64,000 nt of DNA, from the NCBI GenBank assembly GCA_950295325.1, contig OX485806.1:27900001-27964000 (forward strand), written 5' to 3'. Position 1 is the stretch's first letter, and each line of letters opens with the position of its first letter. The translations under genes and the position numbers were made by a program. The notes under the pieces are model-generated. The model searched no databases. It saw only the letters and a program-made list of their open reading frames with translations, and was not told the DNA's origin. Origin of the DNA: Polytrichum commune (taxonomy: Eukaryota > Streptophyta > Polytrichopsida > Polytrichales > Polytrichaceae). This document shows positions 35,735 through 47,843 of this stretch, one piece after another.

Positions 35735-36864
35735 ACTACACGGTAAAATTCAGCCCCACCTTATACTTCTCTAGATCGGCTGCAAAATCGCTTAAGTGAT
35801 CGGTTATGGGTGCCTCTACTTTAGTGTGTACAATGGGGTTGGTGTCTTGGTGGTTGCATGTTCATTTGCAAGTGCAAGTGACACATGCGTTGTCACATTT
35901 GCCTAACCCTACTCAACTACCCCTGCTATTTCCACATTGAATAATAAATCCTCACCACCGCCAAGTAACTTGGAAAATTATATCGTGGATGGGAAAATGA
36001 CTGACTTGATTTATGGTTCACTACACTGATTAGCCCGATTAGTGGGGGAGGGCTAATAGTGAATATGGAAGATTAGTGAAGGTGACACTAAACTTCTTTA
36101 CACTATGAATCTAGTCTTACCAATAGATTTGGGAAACATCGTTCATCTCGGCATTATTCACTGAAATTATTAGCATTGTTCACTAGAAGTATTGGCAGTA
36201 TTCATCCTAACATTATGCACCGGCAAGTATGTGTTTGCATATATAGTTTTTTCTAATCACTCTACGAGCGCTTTGGAGAATACACTGATTTTCTTGAAAT
36301 GTATGGTAAATGAGCATTTATTCATGAATTTGGTATCACGTGGTATAAATTTCAACCCTCACTAATTTGAGACTTGGCAAAATAATGCGTGTTTTGGGAA
36401 TTAGAACCACACAAACCAATTGGGATCATCATTGTAGTACAAGGCACAAACTGAAAATTGTGCCTTGATTAATAATTATACAAATTATTCTCTTACTATA
36501 GAATAATTTGGAATACTTTGGAAATAGGCAGGTTCGTAACACTCCTAAGGCCCAATTTAGACTACAATAAAGAAGTGCATTGGTTGGTCAAGAATTTCAG
36601 CCCAATACAAGGTTACTCGAGGCAACAATTTGTATGGTGGACAAGATGAATTATAAATAAATAATTGATTGATTAAATGCTAAAGGAAAGTTCTCTGGAG
36701 GCCAAGTTTCTTGTTTGATGGTTTGAGGTTGTCCAAGAAACTTGACTCTGGAGAACTCCCCTACAAAAAAATTGTTACCACAGTGGCAACCATGTCATTT
36801 TTGCATCCATGCTTGAAGTTCTCCACCAAAGAAGCCTTGGTGGTATTGTGAACCCTAACCGGTG
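35735..36864. other. Intergenic, no gene recognised
   Basis: No recognisable gene or repeat except the start of the minus-strand frame described at 36761-36961. Confidence 0.45.
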
Positions 36865-36961
36865 AAGAACCAAACTCGTAGCCAATCATATTGCTCCATT
36901 CCCTTAAAATTGTTGACCGGTGCACTTCTTCACAGTAGTCTAAATTGGCCCTAAGCCTCAT
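36761..36961 (-). CDS. Unrecognised small ORF overlapping a tandem duplication
   Basis: A 66-codon frame with protein-like composition: it starts MRLRANLDYCEEVHRSTILR, continues EWSNMIGYEFGSSP and ends near CKNDMVATVV. Part of it is repeated in an open but different frame context at 37046-37160, where DYCKEVHQS-like and LREWSIMIGY-like wording is still legible. Keeping the amino acids in both copies hints at former coding. A possible donor (GTG then GTAACA) lies near its end. I do not recognise the protein and cannot place other exons. Confidence 0.2.
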   Translation of the reverse strand: MRLRANLDYCEEVHRSTILREWSNMIGYEFGSSPVRVHNTTKASLVENFKHGCKNDMVATVVTIFL

Positions 36962-37243
36962 GATCCATGGAGATCTTTGTTTTTTTAGAAACTCTGCATG
37001 TTTATTCTCGACCCTTGGTCAAAGTATTATTCTACCTTCATTTTAGAACCCAACTTGTAGCCAATCATAATGCTCCATTCCCTCAAAATTATTGACTGGT
37101 GCACTTCTTTACAATAGTCTAAACCGACCCTTAGCCTTGTGATTCATGGAGATCTTGCTACAACACTAAGAATAAATTCCTTGTTTTTTGGAGAAACACA
37201 ACATGTTTATTCTCGGCCCTTGGACAAGTATTCTTCTACCTCC
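36865..37243. repeat. 181-bp tandem duplication with a distant third fragment
   Basis: Copies begin at 36865 and 37046 (GAACC(A/C)AACT(C/T)GTAGCCAAT), both containing GGTGCACTTCTT and a CATGGAGATCTT phrase. A diverged third fragment (TTTTGCTACGACACTAAGAC, then a CAACATGTTTATT tract) lies at about 37945-38035. Confidence 0.8.
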
Positions 37244-38099
37244 ATTATTTCACCATTAAAGAATCCTCAACATCGAGAAGGCAAAAAATATCTTGCAAAG
37301 TTTTATATGGCTTAGAAAATGGTTGACTTGATTTGTGGTTCACTATAAAAGGTTCAAATCCTTGGCCCGGCACTCATTGGCCTCATCTTGTAGGCTAGAG
37401 GGCCCTACCTATGTGTCATATTTAGTTTTAAATGAATATACTCAGTTTCTAAAATTTATCACATAAATTTACGGCTGACCAAAAATTACTATGTCAGAAA
37501 ATGTATTTGGTAAGTATCAAAAACATGATTACCGTTTGCATACAAGAATATATTTGTGTCAGTAGCCATCATAAATTAATTTGTCATTAAATTTGGGGTG
37601 GACCCAAGCAATCTGACAAGGCCAACAACAGGATGGGCCGACCTATTGTTATCAAAGGGGTCAAAGGGGGGCATGACCCTTAGAACACGACCTGAACAAC
37701 ATTTTTTGGACCAACTGGACCAACTTTTAAACACTAGTTAAAATGGCTCTTTTTTCAAGTTCAAAAGAGCCATAATTTGTACCAGTGCTAGTACAAGATA
37801 CTGACTAAAAATTGTACCACATATAATAGATACATAATTTTAAAATAATTTTTGACATTTGGGAACATTTTGATAATGGCCCACATCCATGGCATCACTT
37901 AGCCTCGTGTTCTTTACCCATTTCAATAATAAGATGCCATATTCCATGGGGATTTTGCTACGACACTAAGACTGGATTTGTCATTTTTTGAGAATCACAA
38001 CATGTTTATTTAAAACCCTTGGCCAACTTATTCTTATGCCTTGGGTAGGTGGCATGTTGAGCTTAGCAATGCTATGTTGAGTCTACATCTCCCCTATGA

Positions 38100-38250
38100 T
38101 ATGTGGTAGCCATACAAGGTATGCAAGTGCTCCTTGGTTATTTTTTCTTCCTCTTCATCTTCTATTGAACAAGTTTTTTGTCTTGAAATTTGTGTTACAT
38201 TAGCAATCTATGATGAAACATCAACAAATTTAAGATTGAACATTGGACCT
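38100..38250 (+). repeat. Dispersed repeat R1, 3' part
   Basis: GGTATGCAAGTGCTCCTTGG, then a TTACATTAGCAATCTATGATGAAAC-type phrase, matches 52535-52690 and the minus-strand copy at 45775-45870. Diverged; there is no coding sequence. Confidence 0.45.
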
Positions 38251-39489
38251 ACCTTGATGTAGTTATGCTTATTAGAATTGTATGTGTGTCGATTCCTTCA
38301 AAAGATTCCTTCAAAAGCGTTATTGTATGAATACGCTTTGGATTGTCAAATCTTAACAATTGAAGGAAGGAATGTACATGTAAATGCTATGTTTTCACCT
38401 CCAAAAAGACTTTTGTCAATCAAATTTACATGAAAAATGAAGTGGAATGCTTGTGTAATCTTTCAGATGAGAACAACACATTAATTGAGGACCTCAACAA
38501 TTTTTCATGCCAAATTGTGCAAACCACAATATGATAGGCACTATGCATTTGGAGTATGTCAACCATCTCATAATTCTAACTACATATGTACAAAGTTCCC
38601 GCAAGAACATGGCGAGTTCCCACTTTGACATTTTTTATACACAATTCAATCATCTCCAAATTGCATGGGTCATGTGTCTATGGGTAGATACCCACATTGG
38701 CTTGACGTTTATAGACATTAAGATTGCAAATGAATGGGTTAGGTGGGGTTAATGCAGGGAAGAAAATATCCATCAACCAAAACTGGGTTGCTTGGAAAGT
38801 TAGGGGTGAAATGTTTGAGAAATGAACAACGGTTAAGAATGAAAGGAAATTGTCAAGTATGAAAGTCATCATAATACTTAAATGCTTGAGAATGGAGGGC
38901 AATTGTGTGTACACGTATAAGAGATGAACTTTATTCAGAAGGACTCCTCCTTTGCACTTGAGCCATGTGGCTTGAGAATTCATTTTTGTAATGACATGTG
39001 TAATCGTAATTTTCTTGATATTTCAGTTCAAACCTTATTTATGTGGAAATTGAGTCTCAAATGAACCAATATTATCCCAACAATCTAGTGAGAAAAGGCA
39101 ATGGTCTCAAGATATCAAGAAGTGAGGCTAGGGAGGACGATAGTCTAATATAATCCATTGTGATCATTGGTATCTTAGGAGACTCTCAATTGGGTATAAA
39201 GAAATCAAAGAATAGTCTCAGGAGAGAGATAGAGGTTGAGTGAGCCAAAATTTTGGAAAAACTCTCATATATACACATTGTTGTTTGTGATCGATACCAT
39301 AACATTTTTTTTTGGATGTTAAAAAGATTGATGATTATTGAAAAGATTAATAAGTGGATCTAGATAGCTCATGTTTGTTTATGAGACTATGATCTTGTTT
39401 GAATATGGACTATCAAATGCGATTTGATTTTTTTTTCAGAGAGGAATTGAGTAAACATCCTTGATGATTAGTTCTGCAGTCCGCGGGGC
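38251..39489. other. Intergenic, no gene recognised
   Basis: Only short open frames without recognisable domains. Confidence 0.45.
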
Positions 39490-40030
39490 GGGGGGGGGGG
39501 GGGGCACTAGCAGTATTTTAGAAACAACATGTGATAAAATATAGAATAAAATACCATGCAATTTAACATATGTAAGAGAACACTTTTGCTTTATCAAAGA
39601 AGATGAAGGGTTCAAATTTATACCATGGAGGTTTCTCTTCATTAAGGATACTTTAAACTCCATTATGTATAAAAGTTGACACGATGCCTACTTGCATTCT
39701 CCATTACAATCTTGTTGTGTAAGTAATTTCCATTATGTTTTCTTCTTGCCATACCTCAACAACACAATCCCATTGTTAAAATGCCAATTCACAATGCCCC
39801 CCCCCCGGCTAAAATTTAAAGGCTATCAAAAATTTGTAAGAAAATAGGGTATTTAATATTGAAAGCATTCTAAAATTCTAATTACCAATAGAGTATTTAA
39901 AATTTAAGCTATGTATATTTTTTTCTCTACTTTAAGGACTCCTAATATTCTAAATCTTAAAGATGATACCCCCTTGAAAATAAGTGGTTGTCGAAGGTGT
40001 CCACAAAGATTTACTATGAGTGCCCCCCCC
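39490..40030. repeat. Second G-tract/C-tract-bounded AT-rich module
   Basis: Starts in a run of 15 G (39490-39504), holds a run of 10 C (39797-39806) and ends in a run of 8 C (40023-40030). The right part (ACCCCCTTGAAAATAAGTGG, then TTGTCGAAGG) matches the right part of 26890-27230 (ACCCCCCTATAAAATAGTGG, then TTGTTCGCAC). The middle C-run may mark two elements joined head to tail. Confidence 0.45.
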
Positions 40031-42552
40031 GGATCTGCAGTACATGGAATCCTTGAGTTAACAATGCTTCATACTATAGTTTGAGTAAACTATGAAATTA
40101 GGTTGTCAAGTAAATGTGAATGGATTGCATGACCATTGTTTGTAAGAGACTTTGTATGAGAGAAGAGGCTTAGATTATTGTGATTATTATTGAGAATTAA
40201 ACTAGAGTGATAGGTTTGGTAAGTCTATTGTTTTGTGAGACTTGTGAATGATTCACAAGCATGAATAGCATGCTTGGGAAGCCGAAAGACTATGTAAGGG
40301 AGTCAGAAATTGCAAGGTTTGAATAAACTTGAGATAATGTATGCGAATGAATTTACAAACAATCGACTATGTTGCTCAAATATGAGATGTGATTAATTTG
40401 ATAGAATGCCTTCAAGTGTGTGATTTAGGCAATTTATCAATGCAATTTGTGCTATGACTTATATTGCTAAAAAACTGACGAGGCCATAGTCTCCACAATG
40501 TTATATTATTTGTATTCTATTTTCTTAACCTTAACAGGAGAGGAAAGGGTTCATTTACCAAGACCATTGACTATGAAGAAGTCGGAGAAGATCAACAATT
40601 TTAGTAGTGAGAATCTTGGTAAATGTATTGAGATTTTGTAGAGAACTTACGCAATTCCATTATGAATTACTAAGATGGTAATCTTGAGCTACAAAATGGT
40701 TGAGTATTAAATACACTTGTCAATAGTCTTGAAACATAATCAACGGGTTGAACCTTCAAAAATTTATTTGACAAGGAAGTGAGAGTGCAAATTGAACATT
40801 AAATTCATCATGATAAATTAAAGGAACCATGCCATAATTTCTTAACCAAGATAGGTGGTTTGATCTACGATTGCAACTGAGAAACATTATGATTATCTTG
40901 GCCAAGACAAGGTAAAAGACTATTGTCAGACTATGTAAGTAAAATTCTATTTAAAGAATGTTGTAAATCATGTAAGGACAATTGTATTGCAATTTCAAGT
41001 TACACCAAAAAGGACTAATTAATACAAAATTATTGACTACACCAAAGTGCTATTGACTTTGGCAAGAGACTCAAATGGGATACTCATGCAAGACAATTAA
41101 CTATGGTTGTGCTTATGCTTGTACACCGCACTCAGTCCAATTAAAATGAACTCACTGCCAAACTATTGCTTGAGTGATTAGAGTTAAGCGAGTGACAATC
41201 ACAATTACATGTATTGTGACTCAATGATGTTGTAATTTCTATACCAAGATGAACCCATGATGCTTATTAAACCTAAAATACTTTAAGATAATCATGGAAT
41301 TGTCCTAATAAAACTTATCTTTGACACCTAGATGTTATGTGAATCATCGTTTAAGTCTCCCCGATTGTTTCCTTGAAGTTTCATCATGTCTTGAATACCT
41401 ATCTACAACATGTATCCTTGTTGTTGTTTTCCCCCCTCTGCAATTTTTTTTGGGTTTTAGTTGAAAATATCAAAGTCGCAATGGAAAAAGATCTTGGTAT
41501 GCAAAGTATTTCCAAGTCTTTCACCTTGAACTTAAGGACAATTGTTGTTATAGTTTGTGTATGAAACAACCCTTAATAAACCTCACTTTCAAACACAAAA
41601 TTAGGCCCAAACTTGAAGATTAAATTCTCATGCCTTTGGACTGCCATCCATGACCACAAGAAATCTTAAATCAATTTTTTTTCTCATGGGTCTTGGTCAT
41701 GTATTTAAAACACCTCTAACTTAGATTAACCCTTAAAAGGTGAGGCAAACTTTTTTTTCCCAAGGAGCCACTGTTGTTGTACAATACCAACACAAATGTT
41801 TATAATATACAATCTTCCAATTTTGAACACATTGACAACTAAAGATTTGTGTGAAAAATCCCTTCAATACTTGACAAAGGTTTTACCCGTTATACATTCA
41901 AATATACCCTAAGAGAAGCCAATTTTCTTTGATAAGATTATGAATTAGACTAAATCGTATTAGACAGTTTTGGAGAGATTTTGCTTCAACTTGTAGGAAT
42001 TACATGGCTGCCATGAACCCATGGTTCACGCAAACTCCAAACCTCGGGCCTGGAGAGAGGAAACTATCATATATGAGTGTACCTCTCACTCATCCAACAT
42101 AAAAACCTTGAAGTAGTATGCAACCTAGAGGTTATTTGTTTTACTTGATTTGACTGTAGAACTACTATAGTTTCAATGATCCCAAATTAATCTACTCGAC
42201 GTCATTTCAGACGTATCGGCAACAAACCCATAGGGGGTCAAGTTTTTATGTTGGATGTAGGAGAGGTACACTCATAATGCTTAAAAGACATGACACTATC
42301 AAAAATAAGGACCCCCAAAGGGTAGGAGTGTGAGCGGAGGGCTTATTTCCAATGATACCCTGCCTCAAGGGCCTCACCACACGTAAAACCCGCACCGTAA
42401 TTTCTAGATGCTTCCACACATAATAAGAAACCACAATTCACTCCGAAACAACAAAAAGCCTTCCGGTAAAAGCCGGAAGTAGATTACGCTACGTGAGGTG
42501 CCTTGTAATAACAAACACAAATTAGAGCCAGATCTTTATGTATACAAATAAG
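40031..42552. other. Intergenic, no gene recognised
   Basis: No coding sequence, RNA gene or repeat could be supported. Confidence 0.45.
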
Positions 42553-43530
42553 CAGGGCTGTTTTTTCACAAAGTTTTAACCCGTCCACGTCCCAAAACCT
42601 CGAATTGAAAGGCAAAAAAAATTGCAACCCGTCCCAAAACCGGTAATTTCAAAACCAACCCGTCCATGAAAAGGTTAAAGGAAAAAACAAATCGATAAAG
42701 ATAACCTGAAAGATGTCGGCATGTGATTGGTGCACTTGCCACTTGGGAACAATAGTATCTTACTATCTTTGTTCATTTATGCTTTTTCTATTATAATTAC
42801 CAATTTGCCAGCCTGCCATTGCCCCATTTTGTCTGTTTATCCACAGACTAGTTCAGAGAAACTGAACTAGACTCAATCACTCAAACTCAACCGGTTCATT
42901 TGAAACTAACTCGAATTCAAGAAGTTGGAGAGTGCCGCTGGAACAATCTCCTCCTGCAATCTTGAACTTCAACAGGTGTTTTCTCAAACTCAACCTGTTT
43001 GAAGTTGGAAACTTTGGATGCTTTGATGCGCATTTCATGTGCAAATATTCCAGTTGAAAACATCGATTGGAATGCAGTGATGCTTGTTTGGAGAAACATG
43101 AAGGATAGGAGAATTCATCCACTTCTTTGAAGGGTAAGTAGCTCTTTATTTTAAAACTTTTTAACATGTTTATATATACTAATTCTTATTCAATTACTAA
43201 GTTTACCTTCAATTGTAATCTTTGACATTATGTTAAAAAGGTTCTAAATTTTGTGGTTGATGAATTAATGTATGCAGGTGAATCAAGCACTTCAAGATTG
43301 ATAGTTTGATTGCATTATGCTTATATTCACATGTCATATATGACATAACGTAATTGATATTTGTACCATTTTTTAAAATTAAAAAAATGTTATTTTTAGA
43401 ACCCGTCCAAAGTGAATTTGACACGTCCCAAAACCGGTTCATTTTCTAAGAACCCATCCACTGGAAATGTTTTTTTTTTATGAACATGTCCCTAGACATG
43501 TTAGGGACCTTGTGAAAAAACACTTATTTG
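42553..43530. mobile_element. hAT-like non-autonomous DNA transposon (about 0.98 kb)
   Basis: The left end CAGGGCTGTTTTTTCACAAA and the reverse complement of the right end share GTTTTTTCACAA. CAGGG is a common hAT start. AAATAAG occurs just outside both ends (42546-42552 and 43531-43537): seven matching bases, or eight with one mismatch, near the 8-bp duplication of hAT elements. Both sub-terminal regions carry AACCCGTCC and GTCCCAAAACCGGT, all on one strand. No transposase is present. A 96-codon minus-strand frame inside (42877-43167) is unrecognised. Confidence 0.6.
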
Positions 43531-44159
43531 AAATAAGTTACGTCCCTCTCTTGCCCCTTAGCCCTAGGCAAATTTGTACAGTTTTGGATCCTCTTGCATT
43601 TACAGTACCTACCTATTAATGCTTATTATTCGTTTTGGCTGTTGAATCTGGACCCCGAGATCCACAAAAATCATGTGCCCAACAATTGACAGCGGTCAAC
43701 GCCATCTCAGGCTGTTCTCAGCTCACTTGTTTGTCTTCTTCTCTGAGGGTGCATGGAAACCGATGAGCGAGTCTTCAACAGTGATGGGATGCTCTGTGGT
43801 TCGGTGAGGATCAAGGAGCACACATCATAAAGGCGCGTGGTTAAAAGGGATCGGACTATGTCTCCACATGTCAATAACTACTCTTCACTCAACACTGAAC
43901 ACAATTGGGAGGACTTCTGTATCCAATTAAGATATTAACAAGAAAACGGTAGAACCGTGAGGCTCTGTCCTTTACTATGAAAGACTACAATTATAGTTGT
44001 CCACTTTACTCATGCGAATCCATGGTTATTCACTATACCAAACCTTTCTTGGATTTGAAGCTACTCATTTATCACTCGATTTTAAAAAAATGAATAATCA
44101 AGAACTGCCAAAATAACTATAGTTAACTAGACTTCTTTCAATGCATTTTAGAGAGCAAT

Positions 44160-44160
<1 letters not shown>

Positions 44161-44208
<48 letters not shown>
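44161..44208. repeat. (AT)n(AG)n microsatellite
   Basis: A run of TA dinucleotides passes directly into GA dinucleotides. Simple repeat. Confidence 0.95.
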
Positions 44209-44217
44209 TCCACATTA

Positions 44218-44457
44218 AATAAAGTGGACCAAAAATAACAAGAACAAGTAACGTCCAAGTGTGAACGCAAAGTGGTTAGGAAATTTGCTCTTGAAACAAA
44301 GAAGTTGATGCATAGTCTCTGTCCTACAGACAGAGCCAATAAAGTGGACCAAAAATAACAAGAACAAGTAGCGTCCAAGTGTGAACGCAAAGTGGTTAGG
44401 AAATTTGCTCTTGAAACGAAGAAGTTGATGCATAGCCTCTGTCCTACAAACATACCC
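44218..44457. repeat. 120-bp perfect-period tandem duplication
   Basis: Two direct units of exactly 120 bp begin AATAAAGTGGACCAAAAATA at 44218 and 44338. They differ at a handful of positions and are inserted within the R2 cluster. Confidence 0.95.
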
Positions 44458-45247
44458 AATAAACATGCGCTTCCGATAACCATAACTAAATCAGGTGCCC
44501 AACAATTGACAGCGGTCAACGCCATCTCAGGTTGTTCTCAACTCACCCATTTGTCTTCTTCTCTGAGGGTGCATGGAAACCGATGAGCGAGTCTTCAACA
44601 GTGATGGGATGCTCTGTGGATCGGTGAGGATCAAGGAGCAAACATCATAAAGGCGTGTGGTTAAAAGAGATCGGACTATGTCTCCACATATCAAGAACTA
44701 CTCTACATTCAATAGTGAACACAATTGGGGGGACCTTTGTATTTAGTTCATATATTAATAAACATGCGCTTCCGATAACCATAACTAAATCACGTGCCCA
44801 ACAATTGACAATGGTCAACTCCATCTCAGGTTGTTCTAAGCTCACTTGTTTGTCTTTTTCTTTGAGGGTGCATAGAAACCGATGAGCGAGTTTTCAACAG
44901 TGATGGGATGCTATGTGGTTTGGTGAGGATCAAAGAGCAAACATCATAAAGGCACGTGGTTAAAAGAGATCGGACTATGTCTCCACAAGGAAGAAGAACT
45001 CCAGTCTCTGGAGGAGGCCGGAGTGAATAGAGTGTATGTTCGTAGAACATCCTAGGCCACGCCCTCGGGCAATGGCGTTAGATGTAAAACTACTTCACCC
45101 TTTGCAGGGAGTAGACATTATATTTAGTAATTAATAATCATTACCGGTAACCAGTAGCATGTAACCGTTTTTAGCCAAAAAACATCCAATAATCATGGCA
45201 CTGCTTTAGGGGGCAAGGCAAAGCGGGTTGTAAGTTTATTTATTTGT

Positions 45248-45712
45248 TTATGGTAAGTCTTGGAGGTCTGCGATAGGATGTCGGTTCTCTAGTCTACGTT
45301 TATGAACTAGTATTGAGTTTGCATATTGTGTGGCAATTATGTTGATTTGTTTGAATGTACTTTTAATTTTCATGATAGGGAGTTTAAGTATTGTTTCTAG
45401 TTTGTTCATTGATGGGATGTGTGTTGTGGCCCTTGCGCCTACGACTAATACCATGAGTGGGGCTACATTCCACCCCCTTGTTATGATGTTGTTGATGAGC
45501 GGTTGGTATTTTGTGGTTTTCTTATCGAGGGTTTCTGTAGCAAATCTGTCATTACAATATGTCGACTCTATAAATTGTATGGTGAGTTCCGGTGCAGGGG
45601 CTTCTGGTGGAGGATGGTTATACAGTTGGCCAATGACGCATAGTATGTGAGGTTGTCTCCACATATCAATAATTACTCTACACTCAATAATGAACACAAT
45701 CGGGAGGACCAA
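45248..45712 (-). pseudogene. Probable non-LTR retrotransposon (LINE) polyprotein fragment
   Basis: An open frame of 154 codons on the minus strand. It includes ELTIQFIESTYCNDRF, KYQPLINNIITRGWNV, LMVLVVGARATTHIPSM and QYANSILVHKRRLENRH. This resembles, from memory, a conserved segment downstream of the reverse transcriptase in LINE-type elements of several eukaryotes; no catalytic YxDD is included. It lies between R2 copies and ends without a proper start, so it is a fragment. Assignment is tentative. Confidence 0.4.
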
Positions 45713-45774
45713 TGTACCCAGTCAAGATATCAACAAACATGCACTTCCGATAACCACAACTAAATCATGGGAGG

Positions 45775-46080
45775 TTGGATTTTCAATCCGTTTGTTGCAT
45801 GCGTTTCATCGTAGATTTTCTAATGCAACACGCGTTTTGTTGTGTAAATCTACGTGGTAGAGGTTGGAGAACATGAAAAACAAACCAAGTAAACACCCAC
45901 ATACCTTAATCGGTCGAATCCTAGCATTCCCAAGTCCAAACGGTTTCACGTTATGATCATCTTTCGGTTTTTCCTTCATTGATTTGAGGCAGGTTTCATC
46001 GAGTCCTCTAAAATGACGGGTAATTCTCGTTGAAGTCTTGAATGTCAACCGGTTCATCTGCAACTAGTGGTCGGTCTCCC
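45775..46080 (-). repeat. Dispersed repeat R1, longest copy
   Basis: On the minus strand, from AGTTGCAGATGAACCGGTTG through a GAATTACCCGTCATTTTAGA phrase, GGTATGTGGGTGTTTACTTG, and AAATCTACGATGAAACGCAT. It joins the 5' part (also at 590, 33805, 60545) to the 3' part (also at 38100, 52535) in one unit of about 300 bp. Confidence 0.7.
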
Positions 46081-46137
46081 CACTCATTGGTGATAGGATA
46101 TTCTAAGTTCAAAACTCCATAGCTTCTTATGAACACA

Positions 46138-46175
46138 GGCAGACAGACAGACAGACAGCCAGCCAGCCAGCCAGG
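46138..46175. repeat. (AGAC)n(AGCC)n microsatellite
   Basis: Tetranucleotide repeat with an abrupt change of unit from CAGA to CAGC. Confidence 0.95.
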
Positions 46176-47235
46176 CTCCTCCTGCAAGTAATAAGTATAT
46201 ATGAAAAGACGGAGTGTACGAAAACAATTTACTGCTCTTCAATTCATTTCCTGAACCTGCAGCAGCCTATTTGCGGGTCAAACTCTTGGATGCAGTTTGG
46301 ATGGGACTGGATCAGACCCAGTGTTCAAGATCGAAGTCTTCAATGCCCATTCAAACGCGATTTGGCCCTTCAAAATATACCTCTCTCGAAACAACCCTTC
46401 AAAACGCAACCCCAAATTGAAAACGGAAACGTCACTTGAAGTCTTCAATCTGATCTGCCCATCACAAGAACCAACGAGCGTAGGGCATTGTCACTACAAG
46501 AAGTGGAATTAGATGGTTGGTTCTTAATTCTCCACATTGTGTTAGAAACATGTACCATATAATTCGTGCACAAGTTTAATATGAGTTTTGTATTTCATTT
46601 CTATATTCTTGGATTGACGTCCTGGATTTGAACGAGCCCTTCAAAATGAAACTCATATGAGGGCTTCAATCTTGAACACCGATCGGACCCTAAAAGCTGA
46701 AGCAATTTTTGCCCCCAAAACCGTCTAATATATTCCCAGTCCCATTTGGGAGGTTATTACCCCAAAAATGGCACTTCTTATGGTGTCTTTGATTGTGTCA
46801 ATGGAATCTTTGTAATAGTGAGTATTGCTCCCATAACATTTGAGTTGTCTAGGTGTTTGGAATTAGAAGATTATTACGTAAATGGGTACACATAGGTGTT
46901 TGTCCAGCCAAAACTTCCACCTTGGCCATTAGGGGTACGAAATTAAGTTCCAACCCATTAGTATAAAATTTGTGATTTCAACATTTGATGAAGATTTGTA
47001 AAATGGTGTATAAGGTTGTTCATTGAGCCCCGTGGACATTTGAGGGTCCAAATGAGCAGCAAAAACATGTCCTCACACAACTTGTCCCATATGCAGTTCA
47101 AACCCTTGGATGCTTGGTGTGATTGGGATTGGAATCGGTCAGACCAAAAATAATGTTACAATGGACTAAAGGGGGGGGGGGGGTTGCACCCTTGATTAAA
47201 AGCATACATCACGTGCGTGCCCCACCTTCAAATTA
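46176..47235. other. Intergenic, no gene recognised
   Basis: Contains a run of 14 G at 47171-47184. A phrase on fluctuating CTTCAATCTTGAAC/CTTGGATGC wording recurs loosely. Nothing is codable. Confidence 0.4.
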
Positions 47236-47843
47236 CAATAATCTCCTGCTTAAATACGCACTTTGAACCAGAGCCATTGGTGCGTACTTTACTCATATCG
47301 CTTTTTAAATTCTCTTATTCGATGAATCGCAATGGGAAACAGATGAAACTTGAGGCAACCTTCTTGACCGAAGCCCAACGATGTGAAATTATTGCAAACT
47401 TGAGCAAGCCGAATGCGTTGAGTAAGTAGGCGCTAGGGCTGGAGTAAGAAGTCAATGAAGGTGCCATCCGGAAAGTTTGGGACAATCATGAGAACATGCT
47501 GCAACAAAATCCAACCTATCGAGACATTTGCTCAATTTGAAAGTGCTACCGACCTCAAAGGCTTTGAAGTTGTACACAACATTGACGACCAATTGCTTTG
47601 TTCCAGTGTTCAAATGCAAATTGGACAAATGTATGATAAATTGCAATGATCTTTCGAGACATTTCAGCAAAACGTTAACAAACTGACATTTAATGTCAAG
47701 CATAAAAAATTCATGCATTTGCGGCAAATGACTACTTGACATGTTCAAACAATAAAATACGAACCCTAATTTATGTCAAGAAACTTGCGCACTTAACCGG
47801 GATGCATACTTAAACGGATGCGTACTTAAGTGGGAGTACATTG
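47236..47843 (+). mobile_element. pogo/Tigger (Tc1/mariner) relic with both ends (608 bp)
   Basis: The left end CAATAATCTCCTGCTTAAAT, then ACGCA, pairs with the reverse complement of the right end, CAATGTACTCCCACTTAAGT, then ACGCA. TA flanks both sides (47234-47235, 47844-47845). Between them lies only the N-terminal part of a CENP-B-like transposase (47322-47530). The DDE domain is deleted. Confidence 0.75.
47322..47530 (+). pseudogene. Tigger/pogo transposase N-terminal fragment
   Basis: One frame reads MNRNGKQMKLEATFLTEAQR, then CEIIANLSKPNALSK, stop, ALGLE, stop, EVNEGAIRKVWDNHENMLQQ. This is the psq/CENP-B-type helix-turn-helix region that opens Tigger transposases. Two stops (47427 and 47445) and loss of everything downstream make it dead. 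Confidence 0.65.

Larger units (their letters stand above)
43674..45770 (-). repeat. Cluster of dispersed repeat R2 (four copies)
   Basis: Copies at 43674-43940, 44491-44760, 44790-44990 and 45650-45770 (partial). All share GTGCCCAACAATTGACA, a TCTGAGGGTGCATGGAAACC-type phrase, CGATGAGCGAG, and TATGTCTCCACA followed by AACACAATTGGGAGGACC-like wording. Three also carry or adjoin AAACATGCGCTTCCGATAAC. A diverged copy in the opposite orientation follows R1 at 52690-52870, so R1 and R2 probably belong to one composite old retroelement. Confidence 0.8.

Noticed and set aside
44148-44525. 125-codon minus-strand frame with internal repetition
   Set aside because: Created by the 120-bp tandem duplication and the microsatellite; repeats the same peptide twice and has no domain.
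45330-45650. 106-codon plus-strand frame
   Set aside because: Antisense shadow of the LINE-like minus-strand frame; hydrophobic by chance.
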